From NCBI GenBank assembly GCA_029961685.1, contig JARWKL010000014.1, forward strand, positions 26,695,137 to 26,759,136: a stretch of DNA of 64,000 bases. The letters run 5' to 3'. This DNA is from Aristolochia californica. Taxonomy: Eukaryota > Streptophyta > Magnoliopsida > Piperales > Aristolochiaceae. Under the pieces are notes generated by a model. That model saw only the letters and a list, made by a program, of their open reading frames with translations. It was not told where the DNA came from and did no database searches. A program made the position numbers and the translations under genes. Positions within the stretch are counted from its first letter, which is position 1, and every line of letters begins with the position of its first letter. Positions 34,942-47,700 of this stretch are shown piece after piece.

Positions 34942-37086
34942 TCATGGTTGGCTTGCAGCTTTGACACATCCATCCAAATGTGACCTTCTTGCTGCCTCTG
35001 CCAGTAGTTCCTGGAACTGGCGTCTCTCTGCTGTCTCTCCCAGCAGTACTGGAACTGGCGCCCTTCTGCTGCTTCTCCCAACAGCAGTGGAACTGGCACA
35101 TCTCTGCTGTCTCTGCCAGCAGCACCGGGTCTGGCGCCTTTTTGCTGCCTCCTCGAGCTGTACCGGAATTGGCACCTTACTGTTGTTTCTCCCAGCAACA
35201 CCGGAACTGGCGCCTCCCTGCTGCCTCTCACGACAGCACCGGATTTGGCACGTTTCTGGTGCCTTCACTAGCAGCACCGGAACTGGCGCCACACTGCTGC
35301 CTCTCCCAGCAGTACCGGAACAGGCGCCTCCCTGCTGTCTCTCCCAGCAGTACCGAAACTGGCGCCTCTCTGTCTTTCTCAACATGACATCCTCGAACTT
35401 GTTCCAGGCTCCCGTCGCCTCTTTGGGTATCTCCTGGGCCATCTCCTCTTTTTCCTCGCGAAAGGCAGCTAAGTAGGTGGGGTGGCCCTGCTTAAACCTG
35501 CGCTTGAGTTGGAGGGCACTGATTGATCCTACATTGGTCTTAAAACCATTGATCACACAAGCCCCTCCCTCATCAAGGATGCCTACTACGCCCAGTGATG
35601 GTAAAATGAAGGCCTTACAAGTTGTGAGGAAATCCATGCCGAGAATGACTGTGAAGTCATCCATGGGTATAAGGGTGAAGTCCAGCTTCCCAACCCATTC
35701 TCCAACACTGGTAGAAACGGCTTTGGCTACACCCGAGACCTCTCTTGCAGCGGAATTCACGGCCTTCATCCGGCTGCTATCTCTTGTAGCCTTGAGCTTC
35801 AAGCGCCTCGCTTCCTTCTCCGAAACGAAGTTGTGAGTAGCTCCCGTGTCTACCATGGCCTTGACCTGGAATCCATTGATAAGGACATCCAAGTAGAGAA
35901 GATTACGGTTTGGCCTTACCTCATTGGCACTCGTCTTTGCCTCCTTCGACTGGACAACATTGAGCAACGATAGAGCCCCCATCCGTGGTTCCTCTTCTTC
36001 GCTCTCAGATTGGGCATCATCTAGCATTAGCATTCCCTTCTTGGGACAATCTCTTGCCATGTGCTCCCCTTCACAAATAAAGCATTTTAGAGGGTGTTTG
36101 ATGGGCTTACCTCTATCATCCTTCTTCTTGCTGTTGGTGTGGCGAGTGTTGGTGGGTTTGGTCCAATCATTTTCTTTCTCTGGCCTCGTCTTCTTCTTTC
36201 TGTTGAAGAAGTTGTCCTTGTTTGGCCGAGCAGCATTGTCCTCTGACTTTCGCTCATACTCGGTCAACCTTTCAGCCATGGCTATGGTTGAAGCCAAGGA
36301 CTTTACCTCCCTTCTTCGAAGTTCGGTCTCTGCCCAAGGCTTTAGCCCAGCCAAAAATGAAAAGAGTCTATCCTCGTCGGACATACGAGGAATGCACAAC
36401 ATGAGTGAAGTGAAGGCCTGGACATATTCTCGAATCGTACCTTTTTGTCTAAGGACACGCAACTCCTTTCGAGCTTGATAGTCCACATCCTCCGGAAAGA
36501 AATGGCGTCGGAGTTCTCTCTTGAAGTCCTCCCATGTCTCTACCGGGGCTTCACCTCCTTGCTCATCCGAAGTCCTCCTCCTCCACCATAACACAACATC
36601 ATCCGCAAGGAACATCGATGTAGTGCTAACTTTGGCTTCTTCACTGGTCAACTTAGAGGCAATGAAATACTGCTCTACTTGCCAAAGGAAATTGTCTATT
36701 ACCTTTGGGTCACGTTTTCCAGTGAAGGGTCTTGGCTCCGGGATCCTGATCTTGGCACCTCCTTGCGAACCTCCTCCATTCGCAAGGTCTCTTTTGCATA
36801 GAGTGAGTCTTGCCCGAACTTCTCCCGCAATTGTCTTGACCTCTTCGTCAACCCTCCTGATTTCGGCTCGCATCACGACCATAGCACTGTGCACGTCGTC
36901 CTCAAATCCTTGGAACCAATCCGGGACAGGTAACCGTGCATGTGCAATGACGTTCACGAACTCCTCCAGTCTTGAAAACTGATTCTCCATGCTAACAAGT
37001 CTGGACTCAAAATCGCAAAAACGTACATTATTTTCAGAGGGTGACTCCATACCTCTTGCTGCTACATCGCCACTTGTGGATGCCAT
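34942..37086 (-). CDS. Gag-protease polyprotein with repeat tail
   Basis: Encodes the capsid and protease of a Ty3/gypsy-like element. The start at 37086 (MASTSGDVAARG) is the ATG just inside the primer-binding site; the frame is open 11 codons further. Visible in order are a coiled N-terminal segment, a retrotransposon gag domain (KVIDNFLWQVEQYF, WEDFKRELRRHFFPEDVDYQ, FTSLMLCIPRMSDEDRLFSF), a basic linker, a CCHC zinc knuckle (CFICEGEHMARDC), then an aspartic protease with the catalytic MVDTGATHNFV and a later VILGMDFL. The frame continues into the linker that normally leads to RT (NKFEDVM) and at about 35375 switches into the 38-bp repeat. That adds about 145 residues of repeat and tail and ends at 34942. 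No stop or frameshift interrupts gag or protease, so the protein may still be made. Confidence 0.9.
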   Translation of the reverse strand: MASTSGDVAARGMESPSENNVRFCDFESRLVSMENQFSRLEEFVNVIAHARLPVPDWFQGFEDDVHSAMVVMRAEIRRVDEEVKTIAGEVRARLTLCKRDLANGGGSQGGAKIRIPEPRPFTGKRDPKVIDNFLWQVEQYFIASKLTSEEAKVSTTSMFLADDVVLWWRRRTSDEQGGEAPVETWEDFKRELRRHFFPEDVDYQARKELRVLRQKGTIREYVQAFTSLMLCIPRMSDEDRLFSFLAGLKPWAETELRRREVKSLASTIAMAERLTEYERKSEDNAARPNKDNFFNRKKKTRPEKENDWTKPTNTRHTNSKKKDDRGKPIKHPLKCFICEGEHMARDCPKKGMLMLDDAQSESEEEEPRMGALSLLNVVQSKEAKTSANEVRPNRNLLYLDVLINGFQVKAMVDTGATHNFVSEKEARRLKLKATRDSSRMKAVNSAAREVSGVAKAVSTSVGEWVGKLDFTLIPMDDFTVILGMDFLTTCKAFILPSLGVVGILDEGGACVINGFKTNVGSISALQLKRRFKQGHPTYLAAFREEKEEMAQEIPKEATGAWNKFEDVMLRKTERRQFRYCWERQQGGACSGTAGRGSSVAPVPVLLVKAPETCQIRCCRERQQGGASSGVAGRNNSKVPIPVQLEEAAKRRQTRCCWQRQQRCASSTAVGRSSRRAPVPVLLGETAERRQFQELLAEAARRSHLDGCVKAASQP
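34984..35372 (-). repeat. 38-bp minisatellite inside the gag-protease ORF
   Basis: Ten units lie at an exact 38-bp spacing. The actggcg-like anchor occurs at 35016, 35054, 35092, 35130, 35168, 35206, 35244, 35282, 35320 and 35358. Units differ by substitutions, but I see no indel. Since 38 is not a multiple of three, successive units are read in rotating frames, and all three frames stay open. Confidence 0.93.
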
Positions 37087-37113
37087 GGTTGGAAATGCTG
37101 CTCTGATACCAGT

Positions 37114-38009
37114 TGTCACGCGGTTAGATTTTGGCTAAGTCCGTCTAGCCAAGCGGAATATCTACCCCGTGCGGCCTAGTTCTTCCCAAGAACTAGTCAG
37201 CCTCCTTATGCCTCAGATCTTCTTCCCAACCTCCCACACTCGATGTTGCAAGACAAAGGGACAATGGAAAGACCAAAGAGATGGAAGAGAAAAGCTCAAC
37301 TCTATTGAAGGCTAAAACTCTCTATACACTTGGAGAGCAATGAATGCAAAGAATGCTCAAGAATCAGAATGCTTTCCAAAGGGAGAGGCCCCTCCTATTT
37401 ATAGCCTCCTCCCTTGCCTTTAGAAGGTTCTAGAAATTGCTAGAAACCTGGTTGTTGTCCTGACCTCTAGAAAGTTCTAGAGGTGCCCAGAAAACCCCTT
37501 AGTTCCAAAGATTTCCACTTCTGGTGCTTTCTGGCGCCTTCTGGTGCGTTCTGGCGCCTTTAGGAGTCTTCTGGAGTCTCCTGGCGCCTGGCCGCGCGCG
37601 CCCCGCCTGGAGTCCTGCGGGCGCCCCGCCTGGAATCTTGCCGCGCGCCCCGCCTGGAGTCCTGCACGTGCCCCGCCTGGAGCCTTGCCGCGCGCCCCAC
37701 CTGGAGCCTTGCTGTGCGCCCCGCTTGGAGTCTTGCTGTGCGCCCCGCCTGGAGTCTTGTCGCGCGTGCGCTTGGAGTCCTTGCCGCACGTAACCCCATT
37801 TCGACCCGCCTCTGCGTGTCTGTTGGTGCGCTGCCTTGCATGCGACTGGCTCAGCCTTGTGTGCTAGGCTTGCTGACGTTGCTTCCCAGACTTGAATGGC
37901 TGCCATACGCGCTTCCTCTGCCGTATGCGCATTGCCTTCTCTTATGCTGGAGCTGTGTGGTGGGTATGTGGGAGTGCCATCTGGACCCCGCTGGCTGTCC
38001 CTCGTCACA
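37114..38009 (-). repeat. 5' LTR of the gag-protease element
   Basis: Begins TGTCACGCGG and ends CTCGTCACA on the plus strand. It should hold the element's promoter, firing leftward. Its outer edge is about 735 bp from the CDKE start codon, so the two promoters are divergent. Confidence 0.9.
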
Positions 38010-38014
38010 TAGGG

Positions 38015-38743
38015 GCACTAAGGAGGCCATAGTAAATTTATGGCCAGATTCAAACATTACAAAACAAGTTAGACAACATTTGGAGTAAAAAAGATTAATA
38101 TTGTGTGTTTTAATCCATTATTGAAATTCAATCCTGAACCTCCCCTATCATTATTTTTTTTAAATATATGCATAGTTTTATATATAATTTATTTGACATA
38201 TATTTTATATAGAGTATTAAATATAGGTTAAGCTCGAACTCGGGTAAAGCTCGAACTCTTAAAATTATTAGGCTCGAGTTCGATTACAATTTTTGATTCA
38301 AGGCTAGGGTCGGCTCGAGCTTGAGTTTAAAATATTTAAATCAAGTTTGGCTTGAACAAGGTTCGGACTTAGCTGGATTCGATGTCACCCTTATGCCCAA
38401 AAGTAGAGGTCATTCCTAATTTTGTATAAAATGTATGCATAATTTTATATATAATTTATTTAACATATATTTTAAAAAAAATTTAAATGTATGTTAAGCT
38501 CGAGCTCGACTTGCACTGGGTTAAAATTATTAGACTCAAAGCTAAACTCGATAACAATTTTAGACTCGAGGTCAAACCCAAACTATTTAAATAAAACTGG
38601 GCATAATGCTACCATCAGCATGGAAGTGAATTCCTCGTGGCCCAGCTTTCCCTAGTCACTACGCAGAAAAATAGCTCATAAAAAATCCAAAAGTCTTCGG
38701 GTAGCATCCGTGACTGTTGGGGCCTTGGGTGCAGTGCTCCGAG
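38015..38743 (+). promoter_or_regulatory. CDKE upstream region with tandem repeat
   Basis: About 600 bp of AT-rich sequence contains two diverged copies of a roughly 270-bp unit (atgcata.ttttatatataatttattt at about 38168 and 38435, each followed by aagctcg-rich sequence), then about 130 bp of unique sequence before the ATG. No clear TATA box was identified. Confidence 0.45.
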
Positions 38744-41700
38744 ATGGGCGACGGAAGCAACCGTAGCGCCGGTGGCAATCGACCCCCATGGCTGCAGCAG
38801 TACGATCTCGTTGGGAAGATTGGGGAAGGAACCTACGGTCTCGTGTTTCTGGCAAGGTGCAAGCTGCCAGGAAATCGAGGAAAGTGCGTCGCGATAAAGA
38901 AGTTTAAGCAGTCCAAAGATGGAGATGGCGTCTCTCCCACTGCCATTAGAGAGATCATGGTACTTCATGCCCTTTTCATCGGTGAATTGAAAAATTCGTT
39001 AGTCGATTTTGATTTTCAAAATCTATTTGAAAGCTTATCTACTGATATGAGATTTTTCATAATCAGCAATCAACTCCATTATTAGCGGTTTCGTTGAATT
39101 TGGGTATTATTTAATTTGACCGTGGTTGTTGAATGACTCTATTTGAGCCATTTCTAGTTTCAGTCTGTTATCTTTCCTCCATCAGGTGTTTCTGAGTGTC
39201 TTTTGTTACTTTCATTATAATTGAAACGTTTCTAGTTTCATTCTGTCATTTTTCCTCCATCAGGTGTTTCTGAGTGTTTTGTCTTTTGTTATTGTAAGAA
39301 TTGCATTTCTTCTTTGTTATTACCTAGATTGAAGCGGTAAACACTTTTTAAATATATTGTCATCTTCGGCATTGTGTTACCTTCCCATGTTTGGGCGCCT
39401 ATATCATGTTTATAGTTTAAACTTTCTAGGTGTGGAAGAGATTTACTGAAGGGTTTGTAGAGGGAAATAAAGAGAGAGAATAATGTAGGATCAGTGTCAG
39501 ATAAACAACTCAGTACAGAAATTCAATATTTATCACCGGTCCCCAAACTGTTACAGAAAGCTATTAGGTTCCCTGTGGGGTTTTCTGGTGCAGCTTGTTA
39601 GTGGTACTCTCTTTTGGTATGCCGTTTTGAATGGAAGGACTAAATTGATTGCTTTCTCTTGTCTGACAAAATTGAGTCAGTGGCAGACTGATAAGTGGGG
39701 CACTCGAAAGAGTGTTTTATGCCTATTATAGGAAAATGGAATTTGTTTATGTTGTTGGATGTCAAACATATATGGTAACAATTTTTCTTTTTGAATGGCC
39801 ACATATATGGTAATAATGATACATAAAATTCGCTGAAGTTTCAAACATAAACTTTTTATTCTTTCATTATCTAACATGCGTGTTGATGCTGCAGCTGCTG
39901 AGGGAAATCTCGCATGAAAATGTGGTCAAACTTGTGAATGTGCATATTAACCATGCTGACATGTCACTGCATCTAGCTTTTGACTATGCTGAACATGATC
40001 TCTATGTAAGTGCAATTATCAGTATAATCTATTACTTTTTTGTCCTAGAATAAATTTGCATTCTCTAAGAATTGCTTTTGTTTGTTTCTTTTTATGAGTA
40101 GTTCTGATAGGGGTTTCTTAAACTTGTTACTCTTTCATGCACCACTTGACCTCTACGAATTCTACAGAGATAGCTGCTTGAATTTAAGTGTAGGTCACTG
40201 TGTAGAGCCCTTTGTTATCTCTAACTCAAAAAATACACTCAAGAGGCACTCAAATGGTTCTGTATTAAGCTGGGGCCAGAGAAGACATTAAAGCTGTATA
40301 TTTGAGTTTCATCTGTACGGAGATAGGCTGAATTGGGGCTGCCAGTGCCCGTAGTTATAGCTTTACTTAAAGTGATAAGTTCAATTATATTTTTAGCAAT
40401 TAAGTGGTTGCATGGTCCTGCAACTGGAACTTGACAATCTAATGAAACAAGTTCGAGTTACAAATTTTAGTCACTAACTACTAGTCTTGCCACAGGAAAT
40501 TATTAGACACCACAGGGAAAAGGTGAACCAGTGTATAAATCAGTATACAGTCAAGTCATTATTGTGGCAGCTACTCAATGGACTAAACTATCTCCATAGG
40601 TAAGTCTGAACTCCAATGTCTTTTCATACTTGATTTCCAAGTTGCTTATTGGTTCTTTGAAATTTATATGCTGATCATCTTTTATAATTGATTTCTGGGA
40701 GCTTTTGCTTGCAGTAATTGGATTATTCACAGAGACCTAAAGCCGTCAAACATACTGGTATCTATCTAAATCTTGGTAAGCCATTGAGGTCTTCACCTGA
40801 CCTGTGAACTTGACCTGGATCCAAACTGCTAGTTTCCCTGTATGACCCAGCTGGGATCAGTTTATAGTCTGGTTTGTTTCTGTTGTTCTAAAACCAACTA
40901 TTTGATCAGTTTGGGTCCAAGTCTACAGTGTTGATCCCACAGGTCATTGTACACTTGCATGAAAAGTCAGACCTCAAATGGTTCTTCTTATTTACATGTA
41001 TGTAGGAAAGAAGGAATATAGACTCAAGTTATATGTAAGCTAAATGCACTTTTTTTGATAATATAGTCATTAGATTTCAGTTGATATTTTACATTTCATC
41101 TCTTCCTATTCTGGCCTGAAAATAAATGAGGAATAGATGAATGAGAGAAGACAGGAAGAAGAAAAGGGAGAAGATAGTTGCTGAAAGAGAGCGTAGAGGA
41201 GAGCTCTTGTTGGGGTTAGAATTCGACCCCTGTTTCTTCTTATTAACATAAGTGAGTTTGAGAGAAAATTACATATTTATCCCTCTTACACATAACTCCT
41301 TATTACTACCTAACTACACCTCTAAACAGGATAAAAACTGGACCATAGACCCACCAGAAGGATATATATACACCCTAATGATAGCAATAGGAAAATGTAA
41401 ATCAATTACCTTAGGATCTCTAAGCGAAGAAAATTTTGGAATAGGCAAGAGAAAGGAAACCTTGGCTTATTGCTAAGTGGATTACTGTTGGTGATATACC
41501 TGTAAGGGCTTTTCCACAGTGATAGATTGTGGCGGACTAAGAGCATCTTCCACAGGAGTAGGAGCAACTATACCTGGATTTGTGAAGGACAGAGTAAACT
41601 TTGTATCGGATGTAGAGAAGAAAGGAACATCTTCGTAAAATGTCACATTAGCGGATACAAATGTCTTTCTCGTGGATGGGCAAAAACATTTGTTTCCCTT

Positions 41701-44700
41701 ATATGTCTGAGAGTACCCCAAAAAAACACATTTAACTGTACAAGGAGACAATTCATCCTTAGAATAACCAAAGACATGTACAAAGCAAACACTCTAAAAA
41801 ATGCAAGGGGATAGAGAAAACAAAGTAGTTGGCGGAATCAAACTTTGTATAGGAATTTTACCTTCAAGTACTAAAGAAGGCATCCTGTCGATAAGAAAAT
41901 ATGCAGTAAGCACTGTATCACCTCAATATGACTTGGAAACATGCATATGTATAAGCATGTGCATGCAACTTCCAAAAGATGACAATTTTTACGCCCGGTT
42001 ACTCCATTTTGTTGTGGAGTGAAGACATATGATTTATACCATGATTCTGGTAAAAGACATCAAACTTTTGATTCATAAATTTCAATATGTTGTCAGATAT
42101 ACATCAAATTATGTCTTGATTTCATTATAAAACTGAGAAATTAAATACTTTTGATTTCTGAGGTAGGAGATACACCCAAGTAGTACAACTAAAGTCATCA
42201 ATAAAAAAACAAAGTACTTATACCAAAAAATAGTAGAGACAAGACAAGTTTCCCATATATCTGAATGAACAATCTCAAACTAACTACTGGTTTTTTTTTA
42301 CTCAAAGGAAATGTAGTTTGATGATGTTTGCCCAATTGATACGATTCACACTTAAACGGAAAACTTGAAGGAAAAGAAGGAAATCGTTCAACCACTTCGT
42401 TGGAGAAGGATGTCCTAAATGTAAATGCCATTGAAAAGTTTGAAATTGCACCATGAAATGCAAGTGAAGACTACTGTGGAGAGCCTTCTAGTGATATAGT
42501 TCTTCACTCTCACATGTGAAACCAATTATTCTCCTCGTCGTGAGATCCTGAAATACACAATGAAAGGGATAAAAAGTCATTGAACAATTCATAAACTTTC
42601 TAAGTTGACTAATCGACAACAAATTAAGTGGAAATGTAGGAGCAAACAACAGAAATTTAAGTGACATCAATGGGGTAGGTGCAATTGTCCACTCCCTAAA
42701 CAGAAGATACAAACCCATCACCAAGTCAACTGATGATTCACTCAAATAAGTACACAAGGATGACATACCTAACATAGGGGTGGAGGCTCCTGAGTCAATA
42801 ACCTAGGAAGACATAGGACGCACATGTAAGGCAGACGTACCTGAACTAGCAAGGGTAGCAGTAGGAAGTGTAGGCCTAGCTACAAATGTTGAGGAGGAAG
42901 ATGAGTCAACTAAGCAATGCATTGGACAGGTTGTTGCAACTCATCAGGAGCATCTGGAAAACAGAGGACTCAGGGTTGTCATGAACCAAGGAGATGACTC
43001 ATGTGGGATTGCCAAACATACTTCAACACTTATTGGAAAAATGATTTGTGCATCCACAATGAACACACTTTCTGTCACCTTTGCCATCACTTCGGCCTAC
43101 TCCTCTACTCGAGCCATCTTGGCCTTTGCCTCTGACATTTCCATCACGACCTCAACCAATTCTGATTGACCAACAATATTAAGTGCAGCTGCCTTAACAC
43201 CTCTAACTTCTTTACTTCCCTTGGACATAATTGCTGTCTCTGCATGCATTAACTTTGTTAAAGGCAGCAAAAAGTGATGGAATGTCAACTGAAGCAAGCA
43301 ATTGAGCTTTGACTGCATCAAAGTCTGGTCACAACCCATCTAAAAGTTTTGCAACATGTATCTGTCCCTGGGGCTTTCAAAGTTCCTTTTCATCGATGAT
43401 TCTAATTTCTTGCAGGATGCTCTGTACTTCATTGTAGTAGTCAGTAACTGTTCTTTGACTTCGTTTAAGGATGAAAAGTTTACCATATAACTCATGCACT
43501 CGAGATAAATTGCTTTCCTGTGCATATAATGCTTCTGAGGATATCCACATTTCCTTGGCTGTCTCACAGTTCATAATCTGAATTCTCAGTTTTGAATCTA
43601 TACTACTAAGTAAACAGGTCATGACTTGGCTATCCTTTGCTTCCCAATCATCTGTAATAAGAACTGGTGGGTTATCTCCACTAAATTTTGACTTTCTTTT
43701 GGCCTTAAGGTAGATATGAACTGGCTTAGACCAATTAAGATAATTCTGTCCATTCAACCTCTCCGTAGTAATTAGAATAGTGTCTTTTGCTTTAGAACCT
43801 CCAAATTCCCTTGATGGAGTAATTATTTCATCGGAATTAGCCATAAGCACAAACAACAACGATACACGCAACGAATAGCTTCACCACACTTAGATACCTG
43901 CTGAGACCATGTGGGCCTCACTTAAAAACAATAGGGTTTGATTAGAAATTCAAATATGCAGCAACAACATATATCAAGCCTGAAATGAGAGTAAATTCAG
44001 TCATAAACTTCCAAAATATGGCAAAAGATATGTTGATGTCAGCCTTCCAGTGACTCTAAACCCAAAACCTTTAACCCTAAGCCCTAAACCCTTCTGGTGA
44101 TGTCAGCCTTCAAATTATCAGTCTGACTCAAGCCCAACCCTCTTCTCTTATATATATATGTCCAAACTTCTTCTCCTTTTATTTGTCCGTGGATATGACT
44201 TAGAAACTTGAAATCTTAGTCCTCTATATGTGCTCACTTTGAATTCATTGTAAGTCGAATCCATTATTTAGAAGAAAAAAACCAAAATTTATTTATTATC
44301 CCTTTCTTTCCTCTTTGTTGTTCTGATTATTACTATTATAGGATGGAAGTTTGATTTGTGTCCAACCAAGAGGTGGCTGCACCCAATTTTTTCACTGGTC
44401 TGAGAAGTTGTAATCTTTACAACGTTGTTATATTTGCACTACATTTACAACAACATATCCATTTTGTTGTTTTATGTAAAAAAAGAAGCAGAAATTAACA
44501 TCAAGTATGTATGGAGATGATTGGGTAAAGGTATGGAAGAGGAAGAGATGAAATGTAAGTTCCTAATGGTTGGCTAAGTATGTAACACTCAACTTGGGAT
44601 CAGGTTCATATCTTTTTTTTCCTTATTACTATGTTATTACGATTTTAAAGATTAGTGGATTGGTTTCAAACCTGGCATTTGGGGTCTGGGTAAGTCAGTC

Positions 44701-47700
44701 TTTGTTAAATTCTTGTCAACCAGATAATAGCCAGTGGAAGTCCACCCAGTCCTGATCCATCACTGCGCTGTCTGGTTTTTTCATGTTAGTTAAAATTTTG
44801 CTTGGTCTTATATTAACCTCTTCCTGATTCTACAGGTTATGGGTGAGGGAGACGAGCAGGGAGTTGTAAAAATTGCTGATTTTGGGCTTGCCAGAATATA
44901 TAATGCTCCCTTAAAGCCTCTATCTGAAAATGGGGTACTGAATTTTATTGGCTCAGAGAGTGACATTTTCTTTTTCTTTTTAAATCTAGAATAAAAGTAG
45001 GAAGGATTTTGGCAGGGATGCACAGATGGTTCCCACTTAGACAAAATGTTTGACGCTGAGCTGATCTGAAACATCATTGCAAAAGTTGAAAAGACTCCAA
45101 ATTAATAAAACTGACCCATTCTTAAAATCTTTCTTGCTAGTTTTATCAAACATATTAGTGAAATGTCTAGAGGGTAAAATAAAAATATAGTTGACAAGTT
45201 GAGAAGTATATAATCCTTTGATTTAGTCAAATTCTTCTTCAATATAAATATTTTACTATCTAATGGGAGCTGTGGCTAATCGAAATACCAAATGGGTTTG
45301 TACTCCGACAGAAGACTTACAAATGAACTGTGCATATGATAGGTCGTGGTGACTATTTGGTATCGAGCACCCGAACTGCTACTTGGGGCCAAGCATTATA
45401 CAAGTTCTGTTGGTATCCATTGTAATGAGTAGAAAAGAGAATTTATGAGAATAGACAGATGTCTACCCTAGAATTGCTGCCTCTTCTCCTCTTTGGTGTC
45501 TTGCTTAGTTGGAGGTGGCCCTGATGTTCTGGGTATTGTGGTTGATTGCTCCCTTGTTCCAAGTAGCATGTTTTTTTCTTTTGTTCTTGTTGTTCAGTAG
45601 TTTGCATTTCTTCTTTCTTGTTGTGAGGGAATTGACCTGCATCTTAACTTCTGTTTGATTCCTTTATTAAGTCATCTACCATTCAAATGCAAAGCATCCT
45701 TAATTGGAAATTAGACATGTGGGCTGTTGGTTGCATTTTTGCTGAGTTGTTGACACTGAAGCCACTATTCCAAGGGGTTGAAGTCAAAGCAACTCCTAAT
45801 CCATTTCAGGTATGAGGATTTTATTTAACTTCAAGCATGAAAATTTTTGTTTGCCTTTTGCGAGTAGCCTTTATCATTGCTATAAACTTTCTTATAACAT
45901 TAAAACTGTTGCAGCTTGATCAACTTGACAAAATATTCAAGGTGTTGGGTAAGAAGGCATTTTGTGTTTATTTGTTAATACCATTGCTGGGGTCAGTCTG
46001 TTTCTTCAAATTTTGTAACGGTTAACATTTGTCACTTTCTTATTGCAGGACATCCCACACAAGAGAAGTGGCCCTCTCTTGTGAACCTTCCTCACTGGCA
46101 ATCAGATCAACAACAGATCCAAGCGCATAAATAGTAAATCCCCTGCTTATCTAGTTAAAATGAGATCTTTAAAATTGGGTCCAAAGCCCATCCCAAAATG
46201 ACTAGCCTACTTAGGAGGCCTCTTTCTCAACTAATAAACTCAAGATCTTTGTACTCACTAATCCATGTGGGGCTATTCCTTAACACTTCTCCTCACGTGT
46301 AGACCCTCTTTTGTAGTTCTACAAGTGGATAATTAGGTGTAGGCCCTCTTTTGTAGCTCTACAAGTGGTTAATTTTAGGTGTAGACCCTCTTTTTGTGGC
46401 TCTACAAGTGGATAGTTTAGGTGTAAGCCTTTTTTTTTAGTTCTACAAGTCGAGGTGTAGGCTCACTTTTTGTGGCTCTACAAGTGGATAGTTTTAGGTG
46501 TAGGCCCTCTTTTTTTTGTGGCTTTACAAGTAGATAGTTTAGGTGAAGGCCCTCTTTTGTGGCTCTACAAGTGGATAGTTTAGGTGTAGACCCTCTTTTG
46601 AACCTCTACAAGTGGGATAATTTAGGCGTAGGTCCACATATGAGTACCCGCTCTAGTACCATGTGAAGTTGGGTCCAAGGCCCTTCCCTCCATGATTCAA
46701 AAATCATTGAAAATTTAGTTCCTGTAGGAAATCTTTGCAAACTTATTGAGTTTGAAAATTTCAATTAAAACTCAAGAGTTAACACTGGAAATTATGCCAG
46801 TTATTTTCTTTTTGTAGGCCTAATTTATTATAGTTAATTTTTTGGCAAGTGCCTTATTGTAGACCTATGTTGAGTTTGCTCTGCTTTAATATTATCATCT
46901 GCTTCCGCTGATTAGATTTGTAAATATAGAGTTGTTGCTTGATAATCTTGTAGTTGGCAAACTAAAGAAACCAATTGATGATTTTTCTTCTCCCACTTCT
47001 TATTTTTCTATTTGTTTTTCACTAATATTCTTATTATCGTTTTTATTACCATTAACATTGTGTATGTATCAACAAGAAGCCTCTTGTTTGGGCCTTATAA
47101 TTCGGGGACAGGCTAAAAATTGTCTTGACCTGGTCAATTTTAGTGGTTTGATTGGCAAATCATGCCAAATTTTCCCAGCTCAAACTGGTCTGCCCTTCTT
47201 CTCTTTGACTATGTAGATAGGACGGTGAGGGAGCTCCAGCTGTATCTGTAGGCGCACAGGACTGGTGGAGAGATCCTCCCTCAGCGGAAAGACAGGGGAA
47301 GGTGTGGCGGAGCCCCCTTTCTCCCCATCAGTCCCCTCTCTCCCCATCGTGGAGTTTGAGGAGTTTTCCTCTAACCTTTCTAAATTTCGAAAAAAGATAT
47401 AATGTCACACGATGTCATTTGGGGTCATGTGGTGTCTGACCTGGTTGAATTGCATTCAACTGGACCAGGACACTTCACAGGGTCAGTTATATAACCTTGA
47501 GTAGAGTGTGTGATTTATAATTATGGTGAACCATGTAAACTCCAAGTATCTTAAGTTGTATACATTTGTTAATTTCTTTTAATCTTTTTACCAGCAATGT
47601 TTTCCAGCTTACAAGTAGTTTATGTTATATTATTTGAACCACTCTTGCCTTTATGGGTTGGTCAACATCAAGGTAGTCAACATGATATTTCAGATAGGTA

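Larger units (their letters stand above)
33960..38009 (-). mobile_element. Young gag-protease LTR retrotransposon lacking pol
   Basis: A 4050-bp element with a perfect TAGGG target duplication (33955-33959 and 38010-38014). The 5' LTR is 37114-38009 (896 bp) and the 3' LTR 33960-34881 (922 bp). They are nearly identical outside a variable repeat block, which implies recent insertion. The primer-binding site (complement gctctgatacca, 37100-37111) lies just inside the 5' LTR, and a polypurine tract (ggtgggagta on the minus strand) abuts the 3' LTR. The only gene is gag-protease. RT, RNase H and integrase are missing, so movement would need an autonomous partner. The plan resembles plant TR-GAG non-autonomous elements, here with a protease added. 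Confidence 0.95.

Noticed and set aside
34370..35476. 368-codon plus-strand ORF through the LTR and 38-bp repeats
   Set aside because: It is the antisense shadow of the repeat-rich gag-protease ORF and LTR. Its openness follows from the GC-rich repeat, and it has no domain.
41140..41480. Candidate 3' LTR for the copia remnant in CDKE intron 4
   Set aside because: I found no convincing similarity to sequence beyond the primer-binding site at 43910-44350.
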